A DNA stretch of 64,000 nt, taken from positions 23,614,330 through 23,678,329 of the forward strand of contig NC_058497.1 of NCBI RefSeq assembly GCF_020382885.2. The letters are read 5' to 3'. The position numbers and the translations under genes are program-made. Below are positions 23,701 through 36,300 of the stretch, one piece after another. The stretch comes from Scatophagus argus. Lineage: Eukaryota; Chordata; Actinopteri; Scatophagidae. Numbering within the stretch: the first letter of the stretch is position 1; each line of letters starts with the position of its first letter. The notes beneath the pieces are model-generated. The model was not told where the DNA came from and made no database searches. It saw only the letters and a program-made list of their open reading frames with translations.

Positions 23701-24714
23701 TGAGTCGAGCGATCTGCGCACCTCAGATGTTTTATTTATTTTGAACATATGTTGGAACACATATTGTAATTTATTTTTTGTTTATCTGACAGGCTACAGT
23801 CGTGGTGGCTATAACCAGAACCGCTGGGGCAACAGCTACCGTGATGGCGGCTCGGATTCACGCAGCGGATATAACCGCAACCAACAGTCAGGAGGAAGCT
23901 ACAATCGCTCAGCTCCTTACAACAAGGGAGGATACAACCAGGTACCCAACATGGCCTTTGTGTTTAACATTAGAGAAAAAATAATATGAAGAAAACAGAA
24001 AAAAAAAAAAAAAGAAATTAATGGATTCTCCTGAACGTCTGTCTTCACCTTCAGGGCTACAGCCAGAGCTACAATCAAGGTTACAACCAGGGCAACTACA
24101 ACCAGAATTACTACAGCAACTATAGCCAGTATCCAGGCTACAGCCAGAGCTACAGCCAGACACCTGCCACTGGACAGACGTACAACCACCACCAGCAGCA
24201 GCAACAGCAGCAGCCGCAGCAGCAACAGCAGCAGCAGCAGAGCTACAACCAGCAGTATCAGCAGGTATTTGATGATTAACTGAACCACAGGGTGCTCCTG
24301 ATGGCTCTTCCAGCAGTGTGTGAACGATCATCTATGGGTAGATGTATGAGTAGAGTCCATCTCCAGTCCTTCACCTGGGCTGTGTGCAGCTGTCTAACAG
24401 TTCTGGGCACAATCCAAATGTATGGACATAAGTCTGAGTTCGCTGCCCTGCAGAAACCTCAATCTCTTTGAAGCCACCTTAAATCCTTCAGGATGCGTTT
24501 CACGTGGCACCAAATAAAGGAACGCGGGTAGTTTGGGGGAAATTTGAAATTGTTGCGTGCTCTCATTGCTGTGCTTGTTTTCTGTTTCTCCCTGCAGTAT
24601 GCTCAGCAGTGGCAGCAGTACTACCAGAACCAGAACCAGTGGAACCAGTATTACAGCCAGTACGGCAGCTACCCTGGACAGGGCAGCCAAGGCTCTTCCT
24701 CTGGTTCCCAGTAG
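15897..24714 (+). CDS. hnrnpul1: hnrnpul1, heterogeneous nuclear ribonucleoprotein U-like 1 (complete)
   Basis: hnRNPUL1 is a nuclear RNA-binding protein with roles in RNA processing and export and in the DNA double-strand-break response. Fifteen coding exons are seen: 15897-16119, 16775-17077, 17545-17758, 17917-17990, 18312-18451, 18906-19005, 19092-19204, 19533-19799, 20031-20153, 20238-20366, 22500-22668, 23442-23699, 23793-23941, 24055-24264, 24598-24714. All phases join to 862 codons plus TAG; human UL1 has 856. Domain order is SAP (about 3-40), acidic linker, SPRY (about 270-465), P-loop kinase-like domain (about 478-645), RGG region (about 655-740) and a Gln/Tyr/Asn-rich tail. [20 protein letters not shown] and [19 protein letters not shown] separate UL1 from hnRNPU and UL2. 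Confidence 0.97.
16351..16500 (+). mobile_element. possible degenerate DNA-transposon-like repeat
   Basis: The wording AAAGGTACAGTATGT, then AAAACATCTAAAAATAACTA, resembles a common fish interspersed repeat start. The far end is not recognisable, so this is a weak call in hnrnpul1 intron 2. The rest of that intron, and the introns at 17078-17544, 17991-18311, 18452-18905 and 19205-19532, show nothing notable. Confidence 0.3.
16798..16866 (+). repeat. coding hexanucleotide repeat, eleven Gly-Asp/Glu pairs
   Basis: The tract is built of GGYGAY units (with two GAA variants) and encodes eleven consecutive Gly-acidic dipeptides after a run of Asp, at about residues 83-105 of hnRNPUL1. Synonymous codons are mixed (GGT/GGC, GAT/GAC), so it is an old or selected repeat rather than a freshly slipped one. 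It extends the acidic linker. Confidence 0.9.
17917..19799 (+). CDS. hnrnpul1: hnrnpul1 SPRY-domain exons
   Basis: Exons 17917-17990, 18312-18451, 18906-19005, 19092-19204 and 19533-19799 encode about residues 246-478. SPRY landmarks are visible in order: [64 protein letters not shown] and [22 protein letters not shown] domains mediate protein contacts. Intron phases are 2, 1, 0, 1 and 0 in order. Confidence 0.95.
20031..22668 (+). CDS. hnrnpul1: hnrnpul1 P-loop (polynucleotide-kinase-like) exons
   Basis: Exons 20031-20153, 20238-20366 and 22500-22668 carry a Walker A motif [10 protein letters not shown] (residues 484-493). It is followed by [20 protein letters not shown] and [20 protein letters not shown]. 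hnRNPU-family proteins keep this nucleotide-binding fold. The fifth motif position is Cys here, where I recall Ala in human UL1; the Lys and Thr of the loop are intact. The last two exons are separated by a 2.1 kb intron. Confidence 0.95.
20367..22499 (+). other. hnrnpul1 long internal intron (2.1 kb)
   Basis: This is the longest intron of the gene, AT-rich, with no recognisable exon, repeat family or box C/D or H/ACA RNA that I could identify by eye. Confidence 0.55.
23442..24714 (+). CDS. hnrnpul1: hnrnpul1 RGG and Gln/Tyr-rich C-terminal exons
   Basis: Exons 23442-23699, 23793-23941, 24055-24264 and 24598-24714 encode the end of the kinase-like domain ([20 protein letters not shown]). An RGG/RG region follows ([13 protein letters not shown] and later [14 protein letters not shown]), then tandem GYSQSY and GYNQ-type repeats. 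A polyglutamine block (24193-24240, seven Gln, Pro, eight Gln) comes next, and a [14 protein letters not shown] tail ends at TAG 24712-24714. The composition predicts a low-complexity, phase-separating RNA-binding tail. Confidence 0.95.
24193..24240 (+). repeat. CAG/CAA polyglutamine tract in hnrnpul1
   Basis: Sixteen codons, fifteen Gln with one internal Pro (CCG). It mixes CAG and CAA and encodes about residues 801-816. Length polymorphism between individuals would be expected. Confidence 0.95.
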
Positions 24715-25579
24715 ATTTCACCCCGCATCTGTACCTGCACCCACCTACGTCCTAAACACTCTGACCTCTGCAGCGGATCGATTTTTGTACAGTCTCACAA
24801 CCACAACTGTCCGTCTGGTTTAACACGGAAGCCTTCAACTGGGATCGGCTCCAGCCTCCCGCCACCCAGCAAAGCATGAGGGGATTTAGACCGTGGATGG
24901 GTGGGCCTTCATTCCTCACTAATCAGTGTACACATGAAATGTATACAGTTTGATGTTTGTTCTTTTTACAGAATGAAGTCTTACCCGAAGCCGTGACCAT
25001 GAGGTGGTAGATCATAGCTATCAGAACATTTAATGAATGTTATCTATTATGCATTGAATGTGGATGACTGCTGAGGTGCAGGCTCCACATTTGCTACAGT
25101 TTGAAGAGGTAATTGTATATTTCTAGGATGCATAGTGTGAGAAGGTGGCAGGGCAGGGAAAAATACAGCAAAGGCTGAATAATTTTGCTTGTTTTGAGAA
25201 GCTCATAACAAAGAACAAAACGCATGCTTTTTACCCTCACAGCCCTTTTCTCTTTATTTTTTCGTAACCGAGTGAGCACATTTTATTTACTCCAATAGAA
25301 TTCAAACATGGAACAATTTTTTTTTTTTAATTTTTTTTTTTTTAGGTGTCGATAATGTAGTATTTAAGAGTTAATCCAGCTTTTGATTAAGAACATTATT
25401 TTTGCCACTCTAAGTAGTTGAATGTGGAGTTTGTTTGGTTTTTTTCTTCTTTTTTATCCCTTTGTGATTGGTGTTAATGGAGTCCAGTAGTTAAATCCTG
25501 TTGTCAAACCCATTTTTTTCTACCTGAAAACAAAAATCTGATCGACCAGTTACTCAAAGTTGTGTTCTTGTCTTTATAC
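24715..25579 (+). other. hnrnpul1 3' untranslated region
   Basis: AT-rich sequence with several poly-T and poly-A runs (for example near 25317-25345) between the stop codon and the polyadenylation signal. No other feature seen. Confidence 0.6.
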
Positions 25580-25585
25580 AATAAA
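25580..25585 (+). terminator. hnrnpul1 polyadenylation signal AATAAA
   Basis: This canonical hexamer lies about 870 bases after the stop codon, facing the convergent rasgrp4 gene. Confidence 0.65.
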
Positions 25586-26266
25586 TGCAGTTGTATACGC
25601 CTGTAGATGTTAATATGGTCCCTTATTTTTCCTTCTGCCAGTCAGTAAAGTCAAACACAACACATGCTGTATGATTTATCATTGTTGGTGTATTTTTTTA
25701 CTTCTTATTTTCAACAAACTTGAAATTGTGGACAAAACAAAACACGCATTTAGCTAAAAAGAAGAATGCCAATTTTGGAGCATACATATAGTTCCAGTGC
25801 AGTCCTGCTGAACTTTGAATGAACTTCTAGAATAACTGAGAAGCCAGGGCAGGAAATAAACGTCTTCCGCTACTAGATATGGTGGCTGATGGATTAGACT
25901 TCACAAGCTGCCAGTGTTCCCTCATAAACGCATTGTTTATGAACATTTTCTGGAAATACAGTTAGGAAACTAACCAGATGGAAACGTTTAGTTAATCACC
26001 TACAAAAAAAAAAGGAAATCCAACACTTCCATTAAGACAAGGGCTTAAGTGAGTTGGAAAATTGACTGGCCTGGTAAAACCAAACACCTCACGAATGGCA
26101 CAGAAACAAAGGACAGACTGTGTCATGTTATACACGTCACCAAAGTCGAACAAATGCCAATTCTAAAATGTATGGTGGCTTTCTAAATCCATGAATTGTC
26201 GTGTAGCTGCCAAAGTTAGAATTAACCAGACTTCTGTTGAGGTTAGTGTTAATTTCCTACCCTGTG

Positions 26267-26272
26267 TTTATT
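26267..26272 (-). terminator. candidate rasgrp4 polyadenylation signal
   Basis: TTTATT on the plus strand reads AATAAA on the minus strand, about 360 bases past the rasgrp4 stop. The convergent interval 25586-26627 shows nothing else recognisable. Confidence 0.4.
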
Positions 26273-26627
26273 AGGTGTGTATTAGATCAGGGAACCCGTT
26301 AACGCCTGTTGTCCTAAATGACCTGATGGGCTGAGGTTGCGTAGAGTCTTAGCACCAGAGAGACAAGGCACCTGCTCAAAAAACAACAAGATGAGGTGTT
26401 CATAAATTACAAAAGGAAAAAAAAAAACAAACAAAAAAAAGTTTGAAGCCTAAACAATAAGCCAAACTAATGAGACGGACGACATAATAAAAACGTCAAC
26501 CATGAAACATGAGGGAGTCCGTGTAGAGGAGATGATGTTCTCATGTGAATCTCATCAGTTCAACACCAGTCAGACACAACTCGGTCTTAAACGTGGTCTG
26601 GATGTTTTGGTCCATGAGGGGAGAGTC

Positions 26628-27920
26628 TCAGTCCGGCTCTCTGCTCTTGTCCTTGTAGAGGTGCAGCACCTCCATCTTCTCCTGCAGGACGGAAACGGGC
26701 GCGGAGCAGCCTCTGGTCCTCTGTGGCAGCGTGTTGACCTGCAAAACAGAAAAGACGAGCTCAGACGCAGAACCGCCTTCAGTTTCTAATGGGAAACCTT
26801 TGAGTTTGTCAAAAATAGCATGTAATTCGTGCAAAGTTTTTGTTTTTAGTTTTTAGTGCAGTTCTGGTTTGGGGAACGCACTCACACAACAATAACCATT
26901 AAAACAGATCTTAACAACTGATGGCTGTGTGAGTTTAGTGAAAGGGTGAGGGGTCTCTGCTGTGCTCATTTGCCAAATGTCATTTATGAACACTAAATCA
27001 CAAGTCACTTCTTGTGAACATACAGAACTCGGTAAATAAAACCAAAACCATGGAACCATGGACTCCGTTTGGTGGTGAGGGAGAGCTGGCAGGCTGCTTT
27101 TCTCAGTTCTCCTTTGGAGAAGAGAAACAATTGACCGTTGAAAGGACAAGCTGGGTGCACAAAGGATTATTTCTTGATTTAATTTGCTGTGTTCTCTTAC
27201 AGCTTTTAGACTAGAAGCTTAATCAGCCGAGCTAAGTGACCACACCTGTGCAGAGAGTGAAGGCGTGCAGTGCAGAGATGTATATCCACAGTGAGGAGCA
27301 TTTAAAATGTCTGACTTTGGCAGAAATCTTGTCACAACTTCTGCTATCAAAACAATTTGAAAGCTGCTTTAATCACACACTGAATAACAGTAGAGAATTT
27401 AAATGATTGTCCTGCAACAACACAGCTACCACTTTAAATATCAGTGCACCACAGGACTTTAATGTACAGATGTCACTGTGCTCGACATACACAGGAAAAA
27501 TACAGCGCAAAGAGTTATTTTACAGCCTTTTACGTGTATTTTACAGTAGATTCACACTCCAGACGGCCTCTGTTGCAGCACCTGAAAGTGTAAGTGAATC
27601 TGAGCTTACTGAGCCCACACTGCTGGGATTGAGACTGACGTTTCTGAGCAAGTTTAAATAAGCCAGCAGTGACACACAAACTCGGGCTTCCTGTGTGATC
27701 ACCTCGCGTGGTCTCACCTTCCTGTCCGCGGGCGCGTGTACAACAGAGTTGTGGTGGTTTCCCCTCCTGTCCCTCTTCTCCGGCGTCCACACTCCGGGGT
27801 CAGTCTGCGTGGAGCGGTCCGACAGCGCGGAGTCCCCCGTGTTGTTTTTCCAGGCAGACGTACCCCTGTTGTGCTCTGTCTCATTACTTTGGGGGAAAAC
27901 AAAGGCCTCCTCCTCTGAAC
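26628..27920 (-). CDS. rasgrp4: rasgrp4 C-terminal tail exons
   Basis: Exon 27920-27718 encodes a Ser/Thr/charged tail including [12 protein letters not shown], similar in place to the TQTE region of human RASGRP4. Exon 26738-26628 adds 36 residues with a short heptad-like [15 protein letters not shown] helix and ends in TGA (26630-26628). The intron between them (26739-27717) is featureless to my reading. Confidence 0.85.
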
Positions 27921-30900
27921 CTGACAGAGCACATAAGACACGTCCCGAGTGTGAGGTCATTGCATGGGCAGGGGATTGTAGTTGTGACTTGTGTGCTGTG
28001 CGCGTCGTGGACGGCGGACGTACTCAGGCTGCTTCCCTTGGTTTTGGAGTCTGGGGCAGGAGTGCACGGGCAGGACCCAGTTGTGTTTCTGTGTTTCTTC
28101 GAGCACTCCATTCCCACCAGATCTCTACAGTGTCTGTGACAGTTGATCCCACAGTCTGACGGAAAGGGAAACAAGCGGAGACTTGTTTAACAGATGCGCT
28201 GAAGGACGTAAAGGATCAGTTCACTCAAATTACCAAAGAGCCGATCAAACCAAAATGATCTGTTTGGCCCGATACCACGGGTGTTGTCGTAATGTGGGTG
28301 AACTGTCCCTTTAAATTCTTCTCGCTTAAATGGCACTACACGGACTGCGCTCTTACCTTTACAGTGGTAGCCCTGCTTGATGACTCCCCACAGCTACGAG
28401 AGGGCAAACAGGACACGTGTGATGCTACAGTTTGCTTCAAACCATACGAATGAATGAATAATGTGAATACTCACAAAGCCGCCACACGTGTAACAAAACG
28501 TCGGCCGTTTATACGTGGTTTCATGGAAGTTGTGCGCGTCATTGAAGTTGAAGCCCAGCTTGGCACATACAGACATTCCCCTCATGAAGTAAGAGGTGAT
28601 TTCTTCACGGCTGATCTGTCCCTCCCTGGGCAGAAAAAAATTTCCAAAGTGCGACACGAAAGTGAGTAAGTGAGCTGAGGTTTTCACAAACCGTCGAGCA
28701 GCTCGTGTTGTTTCATGTTTTATTTTGTTGTGTTGTGTTTTTTTTTTGTTTTCTCTCTCGTGTTTTGCTGCCACGGCACCGTGAGAGGCCTTTGTGCGTG
28801 TTGCAGCTTCCTCACCTGTCAGTTTCGTGAGTGCAGAAGGAGAAGGGGAAGTTGGCCGCTATTTTCTCAAACTCCTCCAGTGAAATGTAACCATCCTGGT
28901 TGTGGTCGTAATTTTTCATTATGGACTGCAGGGGGCAACAGAGCAATCAAGACAGTCAGTTGCACTTGTCAGGGAGCAGTTGGTTAGTTCTGCTTTAGCC
29001 TGCCAAGTAATAAGGAAGTGAAAGACATGGGGTTTGTTGCAGAGTCACATACTCACATCCACCATCTGCTTGACGTGTTTAGATATGGTGTCAGGGTCGA
29101 GCCTCGGGGTGACGCCTGAACCCCACTCTGCCACTACTGGTGGTTTAACGGGAGCAACGGGCTGTGGACCGACAGATGCAGCCATGAGAAAAGAAGTGCT
29201 GCACATACGAGCAACAGAGAGAGAAAAAAGAGCACACCCACCACATAACACGCTTCCCTAACGTACAGCACTTTGATGTGGCTGATTTTGATGTATTTCA
29301 GCACCGAGGCTGTGCTTTTGTTTTGAAGAAGATGTTACGCCCACAGAGAGTACACAAATGTCCCCTTTCTTGTGAACAGAGTGTCAACCAGTGTGATAAG
29401 GCTCAACTTCAAAAACGAGTATGGAGCTCTACTGACCTGGATCTTGGGGTTCTTGGGTTCCTTGGTGTAAGAAAGTTCATAGATCTCATCCTCAGTGTAG
29501 TATAAATCTAGAGAGAGCTGAAGCATTAAAAGAACATAATTTAAGATGTTCTTTGTGGAATGCTTTCTGTCAGAACTCTTAAGACGGTCTTCCAGGTTCT
29601 GTCTCGTACCGTGAGCAGATGCAGAAGGTCTTTGTTGGCCTCGAAAGGCGGCGTGCAACTGTGAAGGGCCAGCAGGTCGTTGATGTTGCTGTACAGGTGC
29701 TGCAGCTTGCCCAGGTTGATCTTGTCCCCGTCGATGTAGTCTGGCAGGGCCTCGTTCAGCGAGATCAGGTCCTTCAGGTGGACGCCCAGGATGGGCACCT
29801 TGAAGCCGCCGCACTCGTTGTACACCCGCCGGTAGTTGATGTAGTTGCTGCGTGAGGAGAGCAGCTCTGTCATCTCACTCAGGGCCTCAAAGAGGACAAA
29901 GATCAAGAATGATAAATGAGCCTGTCACGTGTCTCTTCAGACGGTTATTCAGACTTAATATGAAGTGAAAATAGACAACTCTTTTTTTAAAAAAAGAAAA
30001 AATGTTTCTAAGATTTATTATCAAGTAATTGTTGACGGCACAGCGATATCGCTCAAATCGTTTCCCTGTAAGGCTCGCCATCACTGTGCCACCGGGCGTT
30101 ATTTTTCACAGAAAAATGGGTGCTTGATTATGGCACAAAAGAAGCACGTCTGCCATTACGCAACTACAACAGGGGGAGAGTGATAGAAACCAAGACAGAA
30201 CAAGAGTGAACAGATGGGCGTTCACTTAACGGCCTGTTCCCCCGTCAATATGTGTTACCGCTCAACACCAAGACTTGAGAGGGTTCAAAACTGACTCTAA
30301 GCTTGCATTCTCTCCGTTAGATCTGTAAATAATAAAGCCTGTCCACTTAATTGGTTAATATACTTAATCATGCTGAGGATGGTAGCCAGGCTGCTGGTGG
30401 TAACCATGTTGCTAACGCTAATGCTAACTAATGCTTGCAGCCAGAGCACAGACTAGGATCCGCAAGGAGGCCAGAAACACAAGAGGGGCTGCAAGTATTA
30501 CATTAGCTGAAAAGTTGTCTGTTTCCATCATAACAATTGATATAAAACAAAGGAACCAGTTATCTCCCAAAAGAAAACAAGAAGTGAAACTGTGACCAAT
30601 GCCAAACCGTTCCAAAATGTGCTGCACATGTACTGTGTTAGCTTCATAGTTAAGGCTGAAAACGAAAATGAAAATAAAAATCTATTGCCACCGAATCTCA
30701 TCAAATTTACATATAACCCGACAGACTGTGAAAACAGCAGACAAGAACATGAAATTATGAATATGAAGCAGGACACGAATACACTGAAGCCAAGAAATGT
30801 CAAAGTGATGAGAACGATTAAAGAGTGAACAGTTGAGTCACTCTGGCTTTGTGGTGAGGCAATGTGACTCTTGAGTAATATTTGAAATACCTTAGTGATG

Positions 30901-33348
30901 TCAGGAGGCAGCAGGTTAGAGGTGTCTTTGAGGCGGGAGATTGAGCTGTGACAGAGGCCTCCAGTCACTGCCATTAGAGTGTTGAAATTTTGCAGAGCTC
31001 GAAGTTTCTGCAAAGGGGAGAGCAGAGCGAGTGACTGCAGGGTGTGAAACAGCACGCAAAGTCATTTTCTCGAAACAAGTACACTTCTTGGCAGCCAAAC
31101 AGAAATCCCTCTGAGCGTCTTAGCTAATGTTTGTGACGTTTCATCGCTCAGCTAGTTTACCTGAGCCACATGGATGAACTTAGTGAAGACCTGGGCTCTC
31201 TGCTGGGCTGTGTGTCTGCTGAGGATCATCAGCTGGACCCACTGGGAGACTCCGTTGCACATCATGACCGACCGCTCCAGAGCAGGGTTGTCCCTCACCG
31301 AGCCCCGCACCACGTAGCTGCGGTAGTCCAGGAACTGGCCAATCAGATGATCAGATAGTGGTCAGGCAGGAAAAAGTGTAGCGCTGTTTTCGCTCAGGTG
31401 TTCAAGCAGGGTAGAAGTCTGTCACCAAATTCAAATCAGCCAGAGCACCAACCAGATAACTGCCTCAGCCACTTTTTACTGCAACATACTTGGATCAGAC
31501 TTTGTACTTCTAACTGCTCCGCTACTGAAAGAGAAAATAAAAATGCAGTACCGCTTTCTAAATACTTTACAAAGGGTTTGAGTATGGAGTTACTGACATT
31601 ACTAAGGAAATGGATTTGGGTACTGATGTTCTCCAGCTTCTCAAGAGTGAAGGTGGTCAAACTGCCCATTGGATCTTGTTGGTGAAATACTTGAACTTAG
31701 TAAGAACACCAAATTAGTTATGCAGCAGGAGATGTCATGCACAAGCTAGAGGGATTTCTCGCCAACTGACAATGATTAACAGTTTCTGTTTAGTTGTCAG
31801 GTAAAATGATGTTTTAACTGTAAATTGTTTCCACAGTGTCATCTTCATCTGGGAACTGATTATCATAGCCATGGGACATTTGTCATTCTAATTAGCATTT
31901 GTTCACTCCAGCATGTGATCAGATCTTCCTTGTCTGCACTTTCACCTGGTGTGAGTGTTTCTTTTGGGACCAGCAGCAGGATGAGGCCAGCAGATAGTGA
32001 GAGGTTGTTAGCTGAACTTACTGAGACGTTACAGAAATTCTTGAACTCCAGGTAGCTGAGGTGCTCAGCCATCTCGTCGGGCTCCATATGGTCAAAGATC
32101 AAAGACACCTTCCTCTTCTTCACAGAGGGTGAGGGTGCCTGGAATATGTTCACATGAGGGCTTCTAGGAAAAGAAAGCCAAGCAACAGGACAAGAATAGA
32201 TGGTTTTTCTATTTATAGAAAAACTCTCTTTTCTATTTATTGAAAAGCTTGTGAGGGGTGCATCCAAACGAGCAAAGTATAGTTCCTCCATGGCATGATG
32301 GTGAATCAAATCAAAACATGGCTCACAAGCAGGAGGAGTCGGGGAGCTGCGAGTGTGTCTCCTCTCCGTCTGACCGGACCAGTGCCCACAGGTCCCCCAT
32401 AGTCTGCTCGAGGAGGGGGTCTGCCTCAAAAACCGCCTGGAACTGGCTGATCCACTGCCTTGCCACACAACAGGACAGAAAATATGTTTACTACCTGCAA
32501 ATAGAGCAGGATAACCAGTTCTGTCACAGTCTGTCGTACAACACTACCATGTGCCCGGTGCCCTTACTCACCTGATAAGGTGGCAGATCTGCGTCCGCCT
32601 CAGTCCTCTCTTGTCTGAGGGACAGTCCTTGTAAGTGGGAGAAAAAGTCAAGGATCTAAACACACTGTGCGGCTATGGCACAACATTACACTAAACACCA
32701 GCAGGGATATATACTTCAAATCTGCTTTGGAGACAAGGCAAGTGCAGAACAAAGCAATGCTTGTTTCCTGATCTGATTAATGAACGTGGACACGGGATTG
32801 GGAGCAGTGCACCGGCGGGACCAGAGCGCTGCACTGAGTGACAGTGGAGGATATAGACTGAGAAGCTTCTGGGCAAACATCTGGGATGGCACAACCCAAC
32901 TGTGCATCATCAAGGTCATGTGGACCAGCTGGGACCCTCTGGGGCTGGAAAGCTTCCCTTCCGAATCTGCAGCAGCACACATTTCGCACAAGGAGGATTA
33001 ACGTGGTTAAAGACAAGAACAAGAACAAGAACAAAACCTGTGGGCCGAACTCACGCCGGCTCAGCGGCCAAGCGGTTCATTTCAGTTCACTGCAGTTTTG
33101 TTTGAGTGGATTTTAGATTTTTCTCCAGGTGACATGTGCTTTTCTGTCACGCCCTCAAGACATGCAGCACAGGTGAACTGGAGATTTTAAATTTCCCGTA
33201 GGTGTGAGCGTTTGTCTGTGTTGAACTTGTGAAGAAATGATAACCTGCCTGCTGGGCGTTTTCCTGCGTGTTTTCATATACACACCTTACTGGTATTAAC
33301 TTAAAAATACATGTATTGTGATCATTACAACACCCCCCTCCCTCCTCC

Positions 33349-33390
<42 letters not shown>

Positions 33391-36300
33391 ATACCAATGT
33401 GATTTCCTCCTAGTCGTATCTGCACATTCATACCTTATTTATTTATTTCCTTTTGTTCACCGGTGCTGTTCTGTCCTGGTTACTCATCGAGGACATTTTG
33501 TATTATCATTATTTATCTGTGATGAAAAATGTCCCTCAGAAAAACTACTTGATTATCCAGATTAACTGGGACCACAAATGAAATCCCATTCACCCCCATT
33601 ACTGTGGTGGTAGCAGGGCCCTGCAGCGCAGTATCTCTGCAAATTAAACATGCTACATATGAAGTATCCAGACATGTTTTGTTCTTTTGGGGTTTTTTTT
33701 TTGTGATTTGGAGCCAGATGAACAGAAAGGGAGGCAGAGAGGACAGGGATTTTGTTTAACACTGCATGGGAATAGCTAGTTGGCCTCTGCAGCCCCACAG
33801 AACAAAGCTTGATTGTATGAGACTGCCCTTTGTCTCCCTCACTACTCCCCTCCGTCCCTCCCTCCTTCAGTTTCTCTCACCCTGGATTCACCTCCCTCAC
33901 TCTCCCTCATCCCTCATTTATATAACCTGGTTGTGATAAAGAGTAAAGACACATGACACAAACTTTGGGAACATGTGCAAACACGGAGGGACAGAGACTG
34001 ACCGAAGCAGTTCAGGCAGCGCTGTATGAGCTCATCCAGGCTGGCAGCGCTGGCACTGGGAGCAGAGCTGGGGCTCTGCAGGGCCCGGCTGATGTCCTGA
34101 GCACTGGGACATGTATTCCTCCTCCGCTGTACCAGCTTGGGCTTCCTGAGACACACAGAGAGAGACAGAGAGAGTGAGAGTCAGACACAGACAGGGAGTA
34201 TAAGTAGCCTAGAAATAAGTAGAGCAGAGTGTGGTGAGGTAACGCAGGTCAGCATCTGAGGAAATGCAGCTCCCCACATCTGATAAGCTGTGCTACAGCA
34301 CTGCAGCTGTCTTAACCAGCACACTAGCAGAACAACTGCAAACAACTACGGTACACAGGGTTCTGTGTTTCCATGCCTGAAAGCTTCCTGGAAATGCCAG
34401 AACAGTCCAGAAAATGTCCATTATATGTCAAACAGGTCACAGATTGGAGTTGCTTTGACATTTTTCAGTCATAAGCGTAACAGATTTAGATGCTGCAGGC
34501 GCTCTGAGGATAAGAAGGAAGAAATGGTCCTGCTGCAGACAGCAGTTTGGTGAGCGAGTGCTATAATTCCCTGCACAAGTTAAAAAAAAAACAACAAACT
34601 CACAACACTGCTGTCTTTATCAGGTGGCTATGAAATTTAAAATGAAACTATAGGCACAGTATACACTGAAAATCTGAAGATCAGGCTGAAAATAATTCTA
34701 TCACATTTGGACGAGGCCAGTAGTGTAATATGTCCCACATTCACTGCAATGCTGATTTGCAAGCCATTGTAATATTTCAGCGTTTCCTCAGAAAACCAGT
34801 TCCTTTCAGCGCCTTTATGTATTCACAAAAGTGCAGCACAGTTTGAGGCACACGCAGTAGGACGCAAAGGTCTGCAAACATCAAGCAAATGTATGACAGC
34901 ATGTAAAAACAGGGCAACATGTTGGTTTCATTATTCAGCTTGCTGAACAACACCCACAGTGGACACAAAAAAAATCTATAAATGTTTGAATGCTGTATTC
35001 ACACAGTGTGAAACTGCCGGGACGCAAAAGGAAAGAAGGAGAATAAACAGTTCTGCCAGAATAATTTTTTTAAAAAATTTCCTCTCAGTTTTTCTTGTGA
35101 TTTTTGAAGAGTTTTACCACCTCAGGTTTCTAAAACCAATCGCTGCTCAATTTAACTCCTCACAGCTTACAGACACACAATTTGCAACGGACATCACTTT
35201 GCTTTAGGGATCACCGTTAAGTTCAAAGACTGATGTTTAAAATAATGAGGCCATACAGTGAAGCTGCAATGATGCTGAACTTCCAACCAGTGATCCCGAG
35301 TGTCAGCACTGAGTTACTTTTCAAGGGCTTTTCAAATGCCTTTAAAAAGACAAACGAGACTCCTTCCCATGATGCGATTAATGCTTCCTCTTCAGATCAG
35401 GGGCTCAGTTTAGCAATGTCTCACTGTATTTCACAATAACCAGTAAAGTGACACTTTTCATACGTTTTGCATTTAAGCATGTGTCTCTGCTTCAGTTTTG
35501 CAAAAGAGTTGGTATAAAAGAGTTGGCTTTGACCCACAATCCTCCAGCCAAATGAAAACTCATCACTTTTTAGACATTAAGTGTTCAGACTTTCAGTGCT
35601 GTGCCTGAGCATTTCAGATTCTGTCCTCATGTGGAAACAGTGTGTAGCACATAAACAGTATGTACCATGAGAGGCTGCGTTGGTCGCTATACTGCAGCTA
35701 ATGTGATGAGATTACCAGGAAATACTTCTGAGTTCAGAGAACTGGTGACAAGTTCCCTGAATGACCCAATCTGCTGCACCCCCTTCTCTTAACCTGCGCC
35801 GTGTGTGTGTGTGTGTGTGCACCTCATTTCCCCAGCCCACTCACATTCTCAGTGTACACAAACACACACCCACACACACAAACACATACACAACATATAT
35901 GTGCATCCGCATCCACATCCACATGAAAACGACACTCATGGATGTACAAATTTCATACAGGCGTACAGGGTGACATTCACTGTTCTATTTATACCACAAG
36001 CTGCTCTCCTGCCTGTGCGTGCTGTTTCAATCAGCCGCCACAGTTATCACACCACACACACACCCTCAGCCACGCCTGGATTCACAAACCCTGATGGAGG
36101 TGGGGGGGTTGCCAGTGGTGACCCCATCTCTCTGGGTCCTGGTAGTCCAGCTTTGGGTGACTGGTTCAGAAACCTGCTGGGCAACAAAAGCCCACCTCTC
36201 GTCCTCCTTCTCCTCCTCGCCTCATTACACTGGCTGGCTACTGAATTCAAAACACTAACACTAAACAGCACAGCGTGTACCACCATGAGCTATGTGTCAG

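Noticed and set aside
23909..24331. Minus-strand Cys/Ala/Leu-rich open frames
   Set aside because: They are antisense of the polyglutamine and GYSQ-repeat exons of hnrnpul1.
29335..29814. Minus-strand open frame of 159 codons
   Set aside because: It is an out-of-frame shadow of rasgrp4 exon 29885-29610; the other frame carries the conserved CDC25 motifs.
30528..31055. Long minus-strand open frame of 175 codons
   Set aside because: It is rasgrp4 exon 31007-30891 read through its gtattt donor into the intron. Only the exon part matches the family.
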